NCBI GenBank assembly: GCA_963704515.1
Contig: OY969913.1
Location: forward strand, 2,108,001-2,172,000
Direction of reading: 5' to 3'
Origin: VRUE01 sp963704515
GTDB lineage: Bacteria; Actinomycetota; Thermoleophilia; Solirubrobacterales; 70-9
DNA length: 64,000 nt
Below are positions 15,522 to 26,765 of the stretch, one piece after another. A program made the translations under genes and the position numbers. The stretch's first letter is position 1, and every line of letters starts with the position of its first letter. The notes beneath the pieces are model-generated. The model was not told the origin of the DNA. It ran no database searches and was given only the letters and a program-made list of their open reading frames with translations.

Positions 15522-16738
15522 ACCCGCCCCTCGGCCTGGCGTTGGGAGCGGGCTACGGCGTCGACGATCACGGCCGCGAGCAGGACTCCGCCGGTGACCA
15601 TGTACTTGACCGAGGATTCGAGCGCCAGCAGGTCCATGCCGTTGGAGATCGAGCCGATCACCACGGCTCCGAGGAGCGCCGACCAGACCGAGCCGCGGCC
15701 GCCGAAGAGGCTGGTGCCGGCGATCACCGGGCCGGCGATCGCGAGCAGCAGCAGGTCGCTGCCGCCCGAGCTCTGGTTGACGGCGAGCAGGCGCGAGGCG
15801 GCGAGGATGCCGCCGACGGCTGCCATCGAGCTGCAGAGGACGAAGGCGGCGACGCGGATGCCGTCGACGCGGATGCCGGCGCGGCGGGCCGCCTCGGCGT
15901 TGCCGCCGACCGCGAAGAGGTGACGGCCGAAGGAGGTGCGGGTGGCGATCTGCTGGAAGCCGATCACGAAGGCGAAGAGGATCAGCAGAGCCAGCGGCAG
16001 GCCGCGGTCGGCGTTGAGGATCAGGGCGCCGGCGATCGCCACCGCGGCGACGATCCCGATGCGCAGGACGAGCACGCCGAACGGCTCGGCGGTGACCCCG
16101 GCGGCGACCCGCTGCCGGTAGCCGCCCAGCGTGGCGACGGCGAAGAGCGCCACCGCGAGGGCCGCGAAGGCCCAGGTGACGCCCGGCCCGTAGAAGGTGT
16201 TGGCGAGGTCGGTGATCCCAGAGTTGCTCAGGTTTACGGTGCCGGTGCTGCCTAGCACCTGCAGCAGGGCTCCCTGCCAGGCGAGCAGCCCGGCCAGGGT
16301 GACGACGAAGGAGGGAATGCGAAAGCGGGTGAAGAGCGCCCCCTGGAGCAGCCCGATCGCCGCGCCGGTCAGGATGCCGGCGGCGATCGCGGTCACCGGG
16401 CTCCAGCCGTGTTTGACGTTGAGCACCGCCATCACCGCGGCGCTGACGCCGCTGACGGCGCCGATCGAGAGGTCGATCTCACCGAGCAGCAGCACCATCA
16501 CGACGCCGACCGAGATCAGGCCGACGGCGGTGATCTGCAGGAAGAGGTTGGTCAGGTTGACGGCCGAGAGGAAGCGGTCGTTCTGGGACTGGAAGACGAC
16601 CCAGATTACGGCGATCGCCAGGATCACCCGCAGCGCGGCGAGGTCGCCCTGCACGAAGCGGCGCACTATCTCCCCCCTGCTTACGGCCTCCGACGGCGAC
16701 TCGCCCGGCGCCGCCGAGTCCGGGATCGCCACTCTCAT
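15518..16738 (-). CDS. Sugar ABC transporter permease (ribose/xylose type)
   Basis: A 406-residue multi-spanning permease of the BPD_transp_2 family (RbsC/XylH type). The signature region includes GEIDLSIGAVSGVSAAVMAV and FGGRGSVWSALLGAVVIGSI. It has about ten hydrophobic segments and a soluble N-terminus of about 40 residues. It overlaps the ATPase gene by four bases. Substrate specificity (xylose, ribose or another monosaccharide) cannot be read from the sequence. Confidence 0.94.
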   Translation of the reverse strand: MRVAIPDSAAPGESPSEAVSRGEIVRRFVQGDLAALRVILAIAVIWVVFQSQNDRFLSAVNLTNLFLQITAVGLISVGVVMVLLLGEIDLSIGAVSGVSAAVMAVLNVKHGWSPVTAIAAGILTGAAIGLLQGALFTRFRIPSFVVTLAGLLAWQGALLQVLGSTGTVNLSNSGITDLANTFYGPGVTWAFAALAVALFAVATLGGYRQRVAAGVTAEPFGVLVLRIGIVAAVAIAGALILNADRGLPLALLILFAFVIGFQQIATRTSFGRHLFAVGGNAEAARRAGIRVDGIRVAAFVLCSSMAAVGGILAASRLLAVNQSSGGSDLLLLAIAGPVIAGTSLFGGRGSVWSALLGAVVIGSISNGMDLLALESSVKYMVTGGVLLAAVIVDAVARSQRQAEGRV

Positions 16739-17526
16739 CGCGCCTCCTCCCGATCGCCGTTGGGCCTTTCGCCGAACTCGGCGCCGGTGATCGCGCCGAC
16801 GATCTGCTCCTCGCTGGTCTCGCGCGCCTCGTAGTCGCCGGCCCGTTTGCCGAGCCGCAGGACGAAGATCCGGTCGGCCACCTCGAAGATGTTGGCGAGG
16901 TTGTGGCTGACCACGACGACGCCGAGGTCACGCTCGCGCAGCCGCTTGATCAGGCCGAGAACCTGCTTGGTCTGCACCACGCCGAGCGCCGCGGTCGGCT
17001 CATCGAGCATCACGACCTTCGGCTCGCCGAGCAGCGAACGGGCCACCGCGACCTGCTGGCGCTGGCCGCCGGAGAGCGTGCCGACCTCGGAGCGGACGCT
17101 GGGGATCGTCACCGAGAGCTGCTCGAGCAGCTGGTGGGAGCGGTGCTCCATCTCGGTCTCGTCGAGCGCCCGCAGGAGCCGGCGGGGACCGCCGCCCATC
17201 AGCTCCTGGCCGAGGAAGAGGTTGGCGACGACGTCGAGGTTGTCGCACAGCGCCAGGTCCTGGTAGACGGTGGCGATGCCGAGCGCGGTCGAGGCGTTCG
17301 GGCCGCTGATCGAGACCGGCTCGCCGCCAAAGACGAACTGCCCGCCGTCGATCGAGTAGATGCCGGCGATCGACTTGATCAGGGTCGACTTGCCGGCGCC
17401 GTTGTCGCCGACCAGGGCGACCACCTCGCCCCGGTTGACGTCGAAGTCGACGCCGTCCAGGGCCTGCACCGGGCCGAAGCTCTTGCTGATCCCCTGACAG
17501 GAGAGGATCGGCGTGCTCCCGTTCAT
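16735..17526 (-). CDS. Sugar ABC transporter ATP-binding protein, single nucleotide-binding domain
   Basis: A 263-residue ABC ATPase: Walker A GDNGAGKST, signature LSGGQRQQVAVARSL, Walker B VVMLDEPTAALG, switch His in VVSHNLANIF. Many ribose/xylose importers have two fused ATPase domains (RbsA, XylG); this one has a single domain, as in the FrcA-like group, so a homodimer is expected. It lies between the permease and the binding-protein genes. Confidence 0.94.
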   Translation of the reverse strand: MNGSTPILSCQGISKSFGPVQALDGVDFDVNRGEVVALVGDNGAGKSTLIKSIAGIYSIDGGQFVFGGEPVSISGPNASTALGIATVYQDLALCDNLDVVANLFLGQELMGGGPRRLLRALDETEMEHRSHQLLEQLSVTIPSVRSEVGTLSGGQRQQVAVARSLLGEPKVVMLDEPTAALGVVQTKQVLGLIKRLRERDLGVVVVSHNLANIFEVADRIFVLRLGKRAGDYEARETSEEQIVGAITGAEFGERPNGDREEAR

Positions 17527-17598
17527 GCTCCCTCCGGTTTCCGGCCGCGGCCGGGGCGGGCCGCAACCCTGCGCCCACCCCGGCCGATTGCCATCGGA

Positions 17599-18687
17599 CT
17601 ATTCGATTCCGGCTTCTTCGCAGGCCTTCTTGTAGGGCTGCGTACAGATTTCCGAGGCCGTCCAGAATCCGTCCTTGACGACCGTTTCGTTGATGTTTTC
17701 CTTGGTCACCGCCACCGGTTCGAGCAGGACCGAGGGGACTTCTTCCAGTTCGTTGTTCGTCTTGCCGTTGACCAGGCCGGAGGGGATTTCTTCTTCTTCG
17801 GCAAGGGCGACGGCGATTTCAGCCGCGGCGTAGGCCTCGGGCTTGATCGCCTTGTAGACGGTCATGAACTGTTCGCCGACGAGGATGCGCTGGATCGCTT
17901 CCAGTTCGGCGTCCTGACCGGTGGTCGGCTTCGAGGACGGTTCGATCCCGGCCGCCTTCATCGCCGCGATCGCCCCGCCGGCGGTGCCGTCGTTGGCGGC
18001 GTAGACGGCGGCGAAGCCGTTCTTGCCGAGCGCCGTGATCGCCTGCTGCATCTCGTTCTGAGCCTGGTCGGGGCTCCAGTCGGGGGTGTCGTATTCCTTG
18101 GCGACGTCAACCCCCGCCGCCTTGAACCCCTTCTGGGCGCCAGCCTTGAACTGGCCCGCGTTCGGGTCGGTCGGCGAGCCGTTGATCATCACGATCGGCC
18201 CGCTGCTGCTGCCTTCTTCGACGAGCTTTTCGCTCAGCGTTTCGGCCTGGAGTTCGCCGACCTTTTCGTTGTCGAAGGAGATGTAGTAGTCGATTTCCGA
18301 GTTGAGGATGAGCCGGTCGTAGCTGATCACCGGCACGCCCTGTTCGTTGGCTTTCTTCACCACCGAGCCGACCGCGGTCGCGTCGACCGGGTCGAGCACC
18401 ATCACGTCGACGCCCTGGGTCAGCGCGGCTTCAGCCTGGGACTGCTGTTCGCTCGTGCTCTGATTGGCGTTCGAGAAGATGACTTCGCATTCTTCACAGA
18501 TTTCTTCGACCTTTTCTTCGAATTCCGGCCGGTCGTGCGCTTCGTAACGGCTGGTCTTCGACTCCGGGAGGAGCAAGGCGATCTTCGACCCGTTGCTGCT
18601 GCTGCTTCCGCAGCCGGCCGCGACCGCGACGATCGCGAAGAGGGCCACTGAGGCGACGACCAGGGGCTTCAACGGTGAATGGGACAT
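17599..18687 (-). CDS. Sugar-binding lipoprotein of the ABC importer
   Basis: A 362-residue periplasmic-binding-protein family 1 (Peripla_BP_4) lipoprotein. The signal ends in the lipobox VAAGC, followed by a Ser/Gly linker (GSSSSNGSK). Sugar-binding features typical of XylF/RbsB are ALTQGVDVMVLDPVD, AAVYAANDGTAGGAIAA and QDAELEAIQRILVGEQFMTV. I chose ATG 18687 because of a strong AAAGGAGAG site before it. Glu codons are 39 GAA to 3 GAG by hand count, opposite to the adjacent ATPase gene. Confidence 0.94.
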   Translation of the reverse strand: MSHSPLKPLVVASVALFAIVAVAAGCGSSSSNGSKIALLLPESKTSRYEAHDRPEFEEKVEEICEECEVIFSNANQSTSEQQSQAEAALTQGVDVMVLDPVDATAVGSVVKKANEQGVPVISYDRLILNSEIDYYISFDNEKVGELQAETLSEKLVEEGSSSGPIVMINGSPTDPNAGQFKAGAQKGFKAAGVDVAKEYDTPDWSPDQAQNEMQQAITALGKNGFAAVYAANDGTAGGAIAAMKAAGIEPSSKPTTGQDAELEAIQRILVGEQFMTVYKAIKPEAYAAAEIAVALAEEEEIPSGLVNGKTNNELEEVPSVLLEPVAVTKENINETVVKDGFWTASEICTQPYKKACEEAGIE

Positions 18688-18780
18688 GGGCGACTCTCCT
18701 TTCGTCCCTGCACTTACCCGCACCGCACGAATACGACTCACCGTAGCGGCCGAAAGCGCCGCGCGCCTCAGTGTTTTTCC

Positions 18781-21669
<2,889 letters not shown>

Positions 21670-21684
21670 CCATCATACGGAGGC

Positions 21685-21696
21685 GAACAGATGTTC
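21685..21696 (-). promoter_or_regulatory. LexA-type SOS box upstream of uvrA
   Basis: GAACAGATGTTC (GAAC-N4-GTTC), the core of the Gram-positive LexA operator, placed between uvrA and the divergent DUF559-type gene. It is the only perfect match that I noticed next to a DNA repair gene in this window. Confidence 0.75.
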
Positions 21697-21714
21697 TGGG
21701 GGGAGAATTTGTGC

Positions 21715-21760
21715 TGACTTCGCCCTTAAGGGTGCATATGCGTCCCAAACGACGAAGTCA
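21715..21760. repeat. Palindromic element, family B copy 1 (degenerate)
   Basis: Arms TGACTTCG (21715-21722) and CGAAGTCA (21753-21760), with an inner GGG...GCATATGC...CCC. The right half (CCCAAACGACGAAGTC) is identical to the copy at 22648-22697. The left inner arm has diverged. It contains the ATG start of the DUF559-type gene. Confidence 0.7.
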
Positions 21761-22652
21761 CCACGGGCTGGCGGAGCTCGCCGGGAGGCAACATGGAGTT
21801 GTTTCGCTGGAACAGCTCCGGGCGCTTGGCTATTCGACGGCGAGCGTCAAAGAGATGGCGATGTCGGGACGGCTCCACCCGGTGCAGCGGGGCGTGTACG
21901 CAGTAGGGCACGCACGTGTCACGCGACATGGGCGGTGCTTGGCGGCGGTGCTCAGCTGCCGGGACGGGGCGCTGCTCAGCCACCGGTCGGCAGCCTGGCT
22001 ATGGGGATTGATGAGGAGGTTCGCGCTGCCGCTGGAAGTCACCGCCGCCAGTCCGCGGCGAACGCGGGACGGGATCACGATCCACAGCGCCGAGGCCCTC
22101 ACCCATGACGATCGAGCCTTGGTGGATGGCATTCCGGTCACCGGGATCCCGCGCACGCTTCTCGACTTCGCCGCGGCCGATCCGAGCTACCTGAACATCG
22201 CGCTCGACAACGCCCATAGCCTGGGACTGATCGACCTGGCCGCAATCGACGCGCTGATCGCCCGCAGCCGCGGCTTCAGGGGCGTGGCACGACTGCGGAC
22301 AGGGATGGAGATCCACCGTGAGCCGGCCTTCACCCGTTCGGGACTGGAGCGCCGCTTCCGCGAGCTGGTCGCCGGGGCGGGACTGCCGAAGCCGTCGGCA
22401 AACCTCTTCGTCGAGGGACATGAGCTGGACGCGTACTGGCCCGAGGAGCGGTTTGCCGTCGAACTCGACACCTACGACTATCACGGCAGCCCCCAGGCAT
22501 TCGAGGCCGACCGCATCCGCCAAGAGGAGCTGAAGCTGGCCGGTATTGAGCTCGTCCGCATAACGGGCACCCGGCTCAACCGCGAACCTGCGGCCGTGAT
22601 GCAACGCCTCCGCCGCCTTCTCGCCCAGCGTCGCCGGCAACTCTCCGGCTGA
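21738..22652 (+). CDS. AbiEi-like winged helix plus DUF559 (Vsr-like) protein
   Basis: About 304 residues. The N-terminal 80 residues (LAELAGRQHGVVSLEQLRAL, then GRLHPVQRGVYAVGHA) form the winged-helix of AbiEi-type antitoxins. The C-terminal 100 residues have the DUF559 pattern ELDAYWPEERFAVELDTYDY, then RIRQEELKLAGIELVRIT, a predicted PD-(D/E)XK nuclease-like fold. This architecture is common in actinobacteria, often as lone genes, with no proven function. ATG 21738 lies inside a palindrome, and the stop codon at 22650 lies in another related palindrome, so the gene is bracketed by family B elements. Confidence 0.82.
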   Translation: MRPKRRSHHGLAELAGRQHGVVSLEQLRALGYSTASVKEMAMSGRLHPVQRGVYAVGHARVTRHGRCLAAVLSCRDGALLSHRSAAWLWGLMRRFALPLEVTAASPRRTRDGITIHSAEALTHDDRALVDGIPVTGIPRTLLDFAAADPSYLNIALDNAHSLGLIDLAAIDALIARSRGFRGVARLRTGMEIHREPAFTRSGLERRFRELVAGAGLPKPSANLFVEGHELDAYWPEERFAVELDTYDYHGSPQAFEADRIRQEELKLAGIELVRITGTRLNREPAAVMQRLRRLLAQRRRQLSG

Positions 22653-22697
22653 CTTCGTCGTTTGGGAGGCATATCCATCCCAAACGACGAAGTCAGC
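22648..22697. repeat. Palindromic element, family B copy 2
   Basis: Perfect 20-bp arms (22648-22667, 22678-22697; arm GCTGACTTCGTCGTTTGGGA) around the 10-base loop GGCATATCCA. It lies between convergent genes and contains the TGA of the DUF559-type gene. It may act as a bidirectional terminator. Confidence 0.92.
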
Positions 22698-22701
22698 GGG
22701 G

Positions 22702-23439
22702 TTAGTAGAGAGCTGAGGCCAGGCGGCGGCGGTAGGTGGCTGCGGTCGGGTCGGTGGGGTCGAGGTCGGTGAGGATGCCGACCACGGCGCGGCGCAGCAG
22801 CTCGCGGGTGGGCTGGTCGGTGGCGGGGAAGGACTCGAGGAGGAGGTCGAGGGCTCGCTCGCGCTCGCCGCGGCCGAGGGCCTTGAAGGCCTCGGCTCCG
22901 ATTCCGGCTTTGGCCAGCTCGACCCGCGCGGCGATTCCCTCGGCGGCGAAGTCGCCGTCGTGACCCTCGACCGCCTCCAGGGCCTCGTCCTCCGCCCCGC
23001 GCTCGAGCCGCGCCCGAGCCAGGGCGACGGCGATGTCGGCGCGGCGCGGCTCCAGTTCGGAGGCCTCGCGCAGGGAGAGCTCGTCGCCGGCGGCGAGCAG
23101 CTCGTCGGCGCGCGACGGCACCAGCGAGTCGAACAGCTCTTCGACCTTGGCCTTGGGCACGGCGCCGACAAACTCGCCGACCACCTGGCCGTCGCGAAAG
23201 GCCTTCACCGCGGGGATGCCCTGCACGCCGAACTGGGCCGCCAGCGCCTGGTTGGCGTCTACGTCGACCTTGGCCAGCAAGACCTTGCCGGCGCGCGCCG
23301 CCTCGGCCGCCTCCAGCGCCGGGGTCAGCGTCCGGCAGGGCCCGCACCACTCAGCCCAGAAGTCGACCACCACGGGAACGCTGCGCGAGCGCTCCACCAC
23401 CTCGCGCTCGAAGGTCTGCTCGGAGACGTCGACGGCCAC
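22702..23439 (-). CDS. Thioredoxin-domain protein with TPR tail (CnoX/YbbN-like)
   Basis: A 245-residue protein. Residues 1-110 are a thioredoxin fold with the active site W-C-G-P-C (VVDFWAEWCGPCRTLTPALE) and cis-Pro in QGIPAVKAFRDG. The C-terminal 130 residues are helical TPR-like repeats, ending LLRRAVVGILTDLDPTDPTA. This is the CnoX/YbbN co-chaperone architecture; unlike E. coli YbbN, which lacks the second Cys, both active-site cysteines are kept, so redox activity is possible. A family B palindrome follows its stop. Confidence 0.92.
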   Translation of the reverse strand: MAVDVSEQTFEREVVERSRSVPVVVDFWAEWCGPCRTLTPALEAAEAARAGKVLLAKVDVDANQALAAQFGVQGIPAVKAFRDGQVVGEFVGAVPKAKVEELFDSLVPSRADELLAAGDELSLREASELEPRRADIAVALARARLERGAEDEALEAVEGHDGDFAAEGIAARVELAKAGIGAEAFKALGRGERERALDLLLESFPATDQPTRELLRRAVVGILTDLDPTDPTAATYRRRLASALY

Positions 23440-23554
23440 GCGGCAAGGATATTCGGGCGCCGTCCCGGGGCCAAACGGTTAAGGAACCTTGCGCGACCCG
23501 GCGGGCCGGAGTAGCGTGGCCCGAAAGGCAGGGCCCAGCCACGAAGGAGGAGAG

Positions 23555-23935
23555 ATGTCCAATCTCGACACAGCCCGGTCCGCCTACGACGCCTTCGGTC
23601 GCGGAGACCTGCAGGCGCTCGGCGAGCTGATGGCCGAGGACGGCTCCTGGCTCACGTCAGACGAGCTGCCGCTGGGCGGCGAAACTCGGGGGCGCGACGC
23701 GATCATCGGCAACATGGCCCAGATCCCCAACTACTGGACGAGCTTCTCGGTGGAGCCGGAGGAGTTCATCGATGCCGGAGAGTGGGTGGTCGTGCGCGGC
23801 ACGCAGCGGGCCGGCAACGACGGTGGCGAGTTCGAGTCGCCCTTCGCCCACCTGATCAAGTTCGATTCCGACGGCCGGATCTCGCGCGGCGAGTTCTACG
23901 CCGACAGCGCCAAGGCCGCCAAGGTGCTCGCCTAG
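23555..23935 (+). CDS. SnoaL-like (NTF2 fold) protein
   Basis: A 126-residue single-domain protein: ARSAYDAFGRGDLQALGELM, RGRDAIIGNMAQIPNYW and a final GRISRGEFYADSAKAAKVLA are typical of the SnoaL-like/NTF2 fold (COG3631). Members are cyclases, hydrolases or ligand-binding proteins; the reaction here is unknown. The ATG is set by a strong AAGGAGGAGAG site directly upstream. It converges with the MMPL gene across a hairpin. Confidence 0.85.
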   Translation: MSNLDTARSAYDAFGRGDLQALGELMAEDGSWLTSDELPLGGETRGRDAIIGNMAQIPNYWTSFSVEPEEFIDAGEWVVVRGTQRAGNDGGEFESPFAHLIKFDSDGRISRGEFYADSAKAAKVLA

Positions 23936-23953
23936 GGAGGAGCCCGGGCAGCA

Positions 23954-23991
23954 GACGGGCGCCGCGGCTGCGCAAGCCCGCGGCGCCCGTC
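23954..23991. terminator. GC-rich hairpin between convergent genes
   Basis: Perfect 14-bp arms (GACGGGCGCCGCGG) with a 10-base loop, between the SnoaL-like stop and the MMPL stop. There is no T-tract, as is common for actinobacterial terminators. Confidence 0.6.
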
Positions 23992-24017
23992 CCGGCGCCC
24001 ACCTCGCGAACGGGTCG

Positions 24018-26210
24018 CTACGCGCGAGCCGCCTCCGGCTCAGGGGCGTCGTGGCGCATCCGCGGCAGCCTGCCCAGCGCGCTCGGCAGGTACCAGTTGC
24101 GCTCGCCGAGCAGCTTCATCGTCGCGGGCAGCAGGATCGCCCGGACGATCGTCGCGTCGATCAGGACCGCGACAGCCAGGCCAAGGCCCATCTCCTTCAT
24201 GTCGACGATGCTGAGCGTGGCGAAGATCGAGAAGACCGCGACCATCACCACGGCGGCGCTGGTCACCGTCCCGGCCGTCGCCGCGATCCCCTCGCAAACC
24301 GCCTCGTCGCTGCTCAGACCCCGGTCGACGCCCTCGCGGACCCGGCTGAGGATCAGCACGTGATAGTCCATCGAAAGCCCGAAGAGGATCACGAAGAGGA
24401 AGAGCGGCAGCCAGGAGCTGACGCCTCCGTTCGAGTGGAAGCCGAGCAGCGACTCCCCCAGCCCGTTCTGGAAGACCAGCACCAGCACCCCGTAGGCGGC
24501 GCCCACCGAGAGCAGGTTGAGCACGATCGCCTTGATCGGCACGACGATCGAGCGGAAGGTCACCAGCAGCAACAGGAACGCCAGGCTGAGGACGAAGGCG
24601 AAGACCAGCGGCAGGCGCTGGCGGACCAGGTCGCTGAAGTCCTTCGACTGGGCCGCCTCGCCGGTGACGTTGACCTCGGCCCCGGGCACGCCGGCGAAGG
24701 CCGCCGGGGCCATCCGCTCGCGGATCGTCTCCAGCGCCGCGGTGGCCGCCGCGTCGCTGCCCCTGCCGACCGTCGGCAGGTCGACAGCGGCCACCGTCCG
24801 GTCCTTGCTGCGTTCTACGTCAACCGGGCCGCTGACGACGCCGGGAGCGTCTTCGGCCGTACGACGCAGATCCGCGACCGCGGCGGCCACCGGGCCCTTG
24901 CTGACGTCATCGGCCTCGACGACCACCCGCGCCTGCGCCGCTTCGCCCGGGAAAGCCTTGGTGACGCGATCGAAGGTCCGCACGATCGGGATGTCGCGCG
25001 GCAGGTCGTCGGAGCTGCTGACGACCAGGTTCATGCCGAGCGCCGGAATCGCCAGACCGACCAGCAGGGCGACCGAGGCGACCATGGCGACGAGCGGGCG
25101 GCGCATCACGGCGGCGACGATCGTCGCCCAGGCCGACCCGCCGCCGCGCCGCTCGCGCCAGCGGCGCAGGAACGGGATGCGGCCCTTCTCGACCCTGTCG
25201 CCGAGCTTCGAGAGCACCGCCGGCAGGACCGTGAGCGAAGCGAACATCGCCACGGCGACCACGGTCATCGTCCCCACCGCGAACGAGGTGAAGGTCGGGT
25301 CGCCGCTGAGCAGCATCCCGGCCATCGAGGCGATCACGGTCGCCCCCGAGACCAGCACCGCCCGGCCGGAGGTGGCCGCCGCGGCCGCCAGCGCTGCCCC
25401 GGCGCTGCGTCCCGCCCGCCGCTCCTCGCGCTCGCGGCGCAGGTAGAAGAGCGAGTAGTCGACGCCGACCGCGAGGCCGACGAGGACGACGACCGAGGAG
25501 ACGTTGTGGTCCATCGGCACCAGCTGGCTGGGAAGCGCCAGCAGCCCGACCGTCGCCAGGACCGCGGAGAAGGCGATCAGCAGCGGCACCAGCGCGGCCA
25601 CCAACGCCCCGAAGGCGAGCACGAGGACGATCAGGGTGATCGGCAGCGAGGTCGTCTCCGCCTTGCGCAGATCTTCGCTGAAGACCGCTTCCAGCGCCTT
25701 GTTGGCGCTGACTCCGCCGAACTGCTCGATCCGCAGGTCTGGATGCGCGCGCTGCGCCGCAGCGGTCGCCGCCAGAACCCGGTCGATCTTTGCTTCGGCC
25801 GCTTCTTTGTCGCCGGGGATCTGGAATTCGATCAGCGCCGAGTGGCCGTCCGCGGAGACGCGGCCGCCACCCTCGCCGGGCGAGCTGAGCTTGGTCACCG
25901 CGGGCAGCGCTCTCAATCTCGTCGCGGTGTCGTCGACCGCAGCTTCGAAGACCGGGTCATCGGCCTTCAGGGTCTTGCTCTGGACGAGAACCTCCTCGGC
26001 GTTGGGGTCCAGACGCGAGCGTTCGACCGCGACTTCGGCGCGGCCGGCCTCGCCGGGCACCGCTTCGGAGTTGGTCAGCTCCCGCTGCCCGACCGCCCCG
26101 CCGATGAAGACCGAGACGACCACGAAGGCAAGCCATCCGAAGATGGCGACCTTGCGGTGCGCGGTGCTCCAGCGAGCGGCACGGGCGGCGATGTTCGTCT
26201 TGCGTTGCAT
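24018..26210 (-). CDS. MMPL/RND-type membrane exporter
   Basis: A 730-residue membrane protein of the MMPL family (MmpL/YdfJ type). It has an N-terminal transmembrane helix (VAIFGWLAFVVVSVFIGGAVG), a large extracytoplasmic domain, two blocks of five to six helices (starting at TTSLPITLIVLVLAFGALVA and RQRLPLVFAFVLSLAFLLLL) and conserved Asp/Tyr motifs (VGLAVGVDYSLFYLRREREE; FGLSMDYHVLILSRVREGVD) that couple proton flow. Substrates in this family include lipids, siderophores and drugs; none can be inferred here. The cytoplasmic C-terminus ends in a short polar tail. A palindrome precedes the gene. Confidence 0.93.
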   Translation of the reverse strand: MQRKTNIAARAARWSTAHRKVAIFGWLAFVVVSVFIGGAVGQRELTNSEAVPGEAGRAEVAVERSRLDPNAEEVLVQSKTLKADDPVFEAAVDDTATRLRALPAVTKLSSPGEGGGRVSADGHSALIEFQIPGDKEAAEAKIDRVLAATAAAQRAHPDLRIEQFGGVSANKALEAVFSEDLRKAETTSLPITLIVLVLAFGALVAALVPLLIAFSAVLATVGLLALPSQLVPMDHNVSSVVVLVGLAVGVDYSLFYLRREREERRAGRSAGAALAAAAATSGRAVLVSGATVIASMAGMLLSGDPTFTSFAVGTMTVVAVAMFASLTVLPAVLSKLGDRVEKGRIPFLRRWRERRGGGSAWATIVAAVMRRPLVAMVASVALLVGLAIPALGMNLVVSSSDDLPRDIPIVRTFDRVTKAFPGEAAQARVVVEADDVSKGPVAAAVADLRRTAEDAPGVVSGPVDVERSKDRTVAAVDLPTVGRGSDAAATAALETIRERMAPAAFAGVPGAEVNVTGEAAQSKDFSDLVRQRLPLVFAFVLSLAFLLLLVTFRSIVVPIKAIVLNLLSVGAAYGVLVLVFQNGLGESLLGFHSNGGVSSWLPLFLFVILFGLSMDYHVLILSRVREGVDRGLSSDEAVCEGIAATAGTVTSAAVVMVAVFSIFATLSIVDMKEMGLGLAVAVLIDATIVRAILLPATMKLLGERNWYLPSALGRLPRMRHDAPEPEAARA

Positions 26211-26228
26211 GGAGTTCCTTCCGGTGAG

Positions 26229-26266
26229 TTCGTCTTTTCGGCTGCGATTGCGTACCGAAAGACGAA
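26229..26266. repeat. Palindromic element, family B-like copy 3
   Basis: Arms TTCGTCTTTTCGG (26229-26241) and CCGAAAGACGAA (26255-26266) pair over 12 positions with one bulged T. The loop GCGATTGCGT and the TTCGTC outer arm resemble the copies at 21715 and 22648. It lies between MMPL and the response regulator genes. Confidence 0.65.
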
Positions 26267-26335
26267 GTGAGCGATTTGACCGGTCTCAGGCTGCCAATGC
26301 GACAGCTCGCTTCCCAGGGGGCTGGCAGGCGTGTT

Positions 26336-26379
26336 GGGGTGCGGCTCGCCCGCCGCGATGGTGGGGTTAACCGCACCCC
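26336..26379. repeat. Hairpin possibly related to family A
   Basis: Nine-bp arms GGGGTGCGG (26336-26344) and CCGCACCCC (26371-26379) enclose a 26-base loop starting CTCGCCCGCCGC. The loop weakly resembles the family A loop (GCTCGCCGGGAGG...). It could equally be a chance GC-rich hairpin. Confidence 0.4.
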
Positions 26380-26411
26380 CAGACCCCCCTGAATGCAGGA
26401 CAATCGACGCG

Positions 26412-26765
26412 ATGCCCAGCTCAGTCCTGATCGTCGACGACCACCCCAGCTTCCGGCTCAGCGCGCGCCGCATGCTGGAGGCCGACGGCTACTCAGTGGT
26501 CGGCGAGGCCGCGGATGGGGCCGCGGCGATCGAAGCGGTGCGGGAACTCGACCCGGACCTCGTCCTGCTCGACGTGCAACTGCCCGACATCGACGGCTTC
26601 GAGGTGGCGGAACGGCTGCGCGCCCGCAACGGCGGCCCGGCGATAGTCCTCACCTCCACCCGCGAGCACTCCGACTTCGGCGAGAAGATCGCCGCCAGCC
26701 CCGTCCGGGGCTTCGTCACCAAGGGCGAGCTCAGCGGCGAGGCGATCGCGGCGTTGCTCGGATGA
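26412..26765 (+). CDS. Stand-alone response regulator receiver
   Basis: A 117-residue receiver domain only: acidic pocket VDDHPSF, phosphoacceptor Asp in DLVLLDVQLPDIDGFE, Thr in VLTSTREHS and Lys in GFVTKGEL. There is no output domain, so it may act as a phosphate shuttle or sink or bind another protein. The TGA overlaps the ATG of the kinase gene (ATGA). Start ATG 26412 (MPSSVLIVDDH). Confidence 0.9.
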   Translation: MPSSVLIVDDHPSFRLSARRMLEADGYSVVGEAADGAAAIEAVRELDPDLVLLDVQLPDIDGFEVAERLRARNGGPAIVLTSTREHSDFGEKIAASPVRGFVTKGELSGEAIAALLG

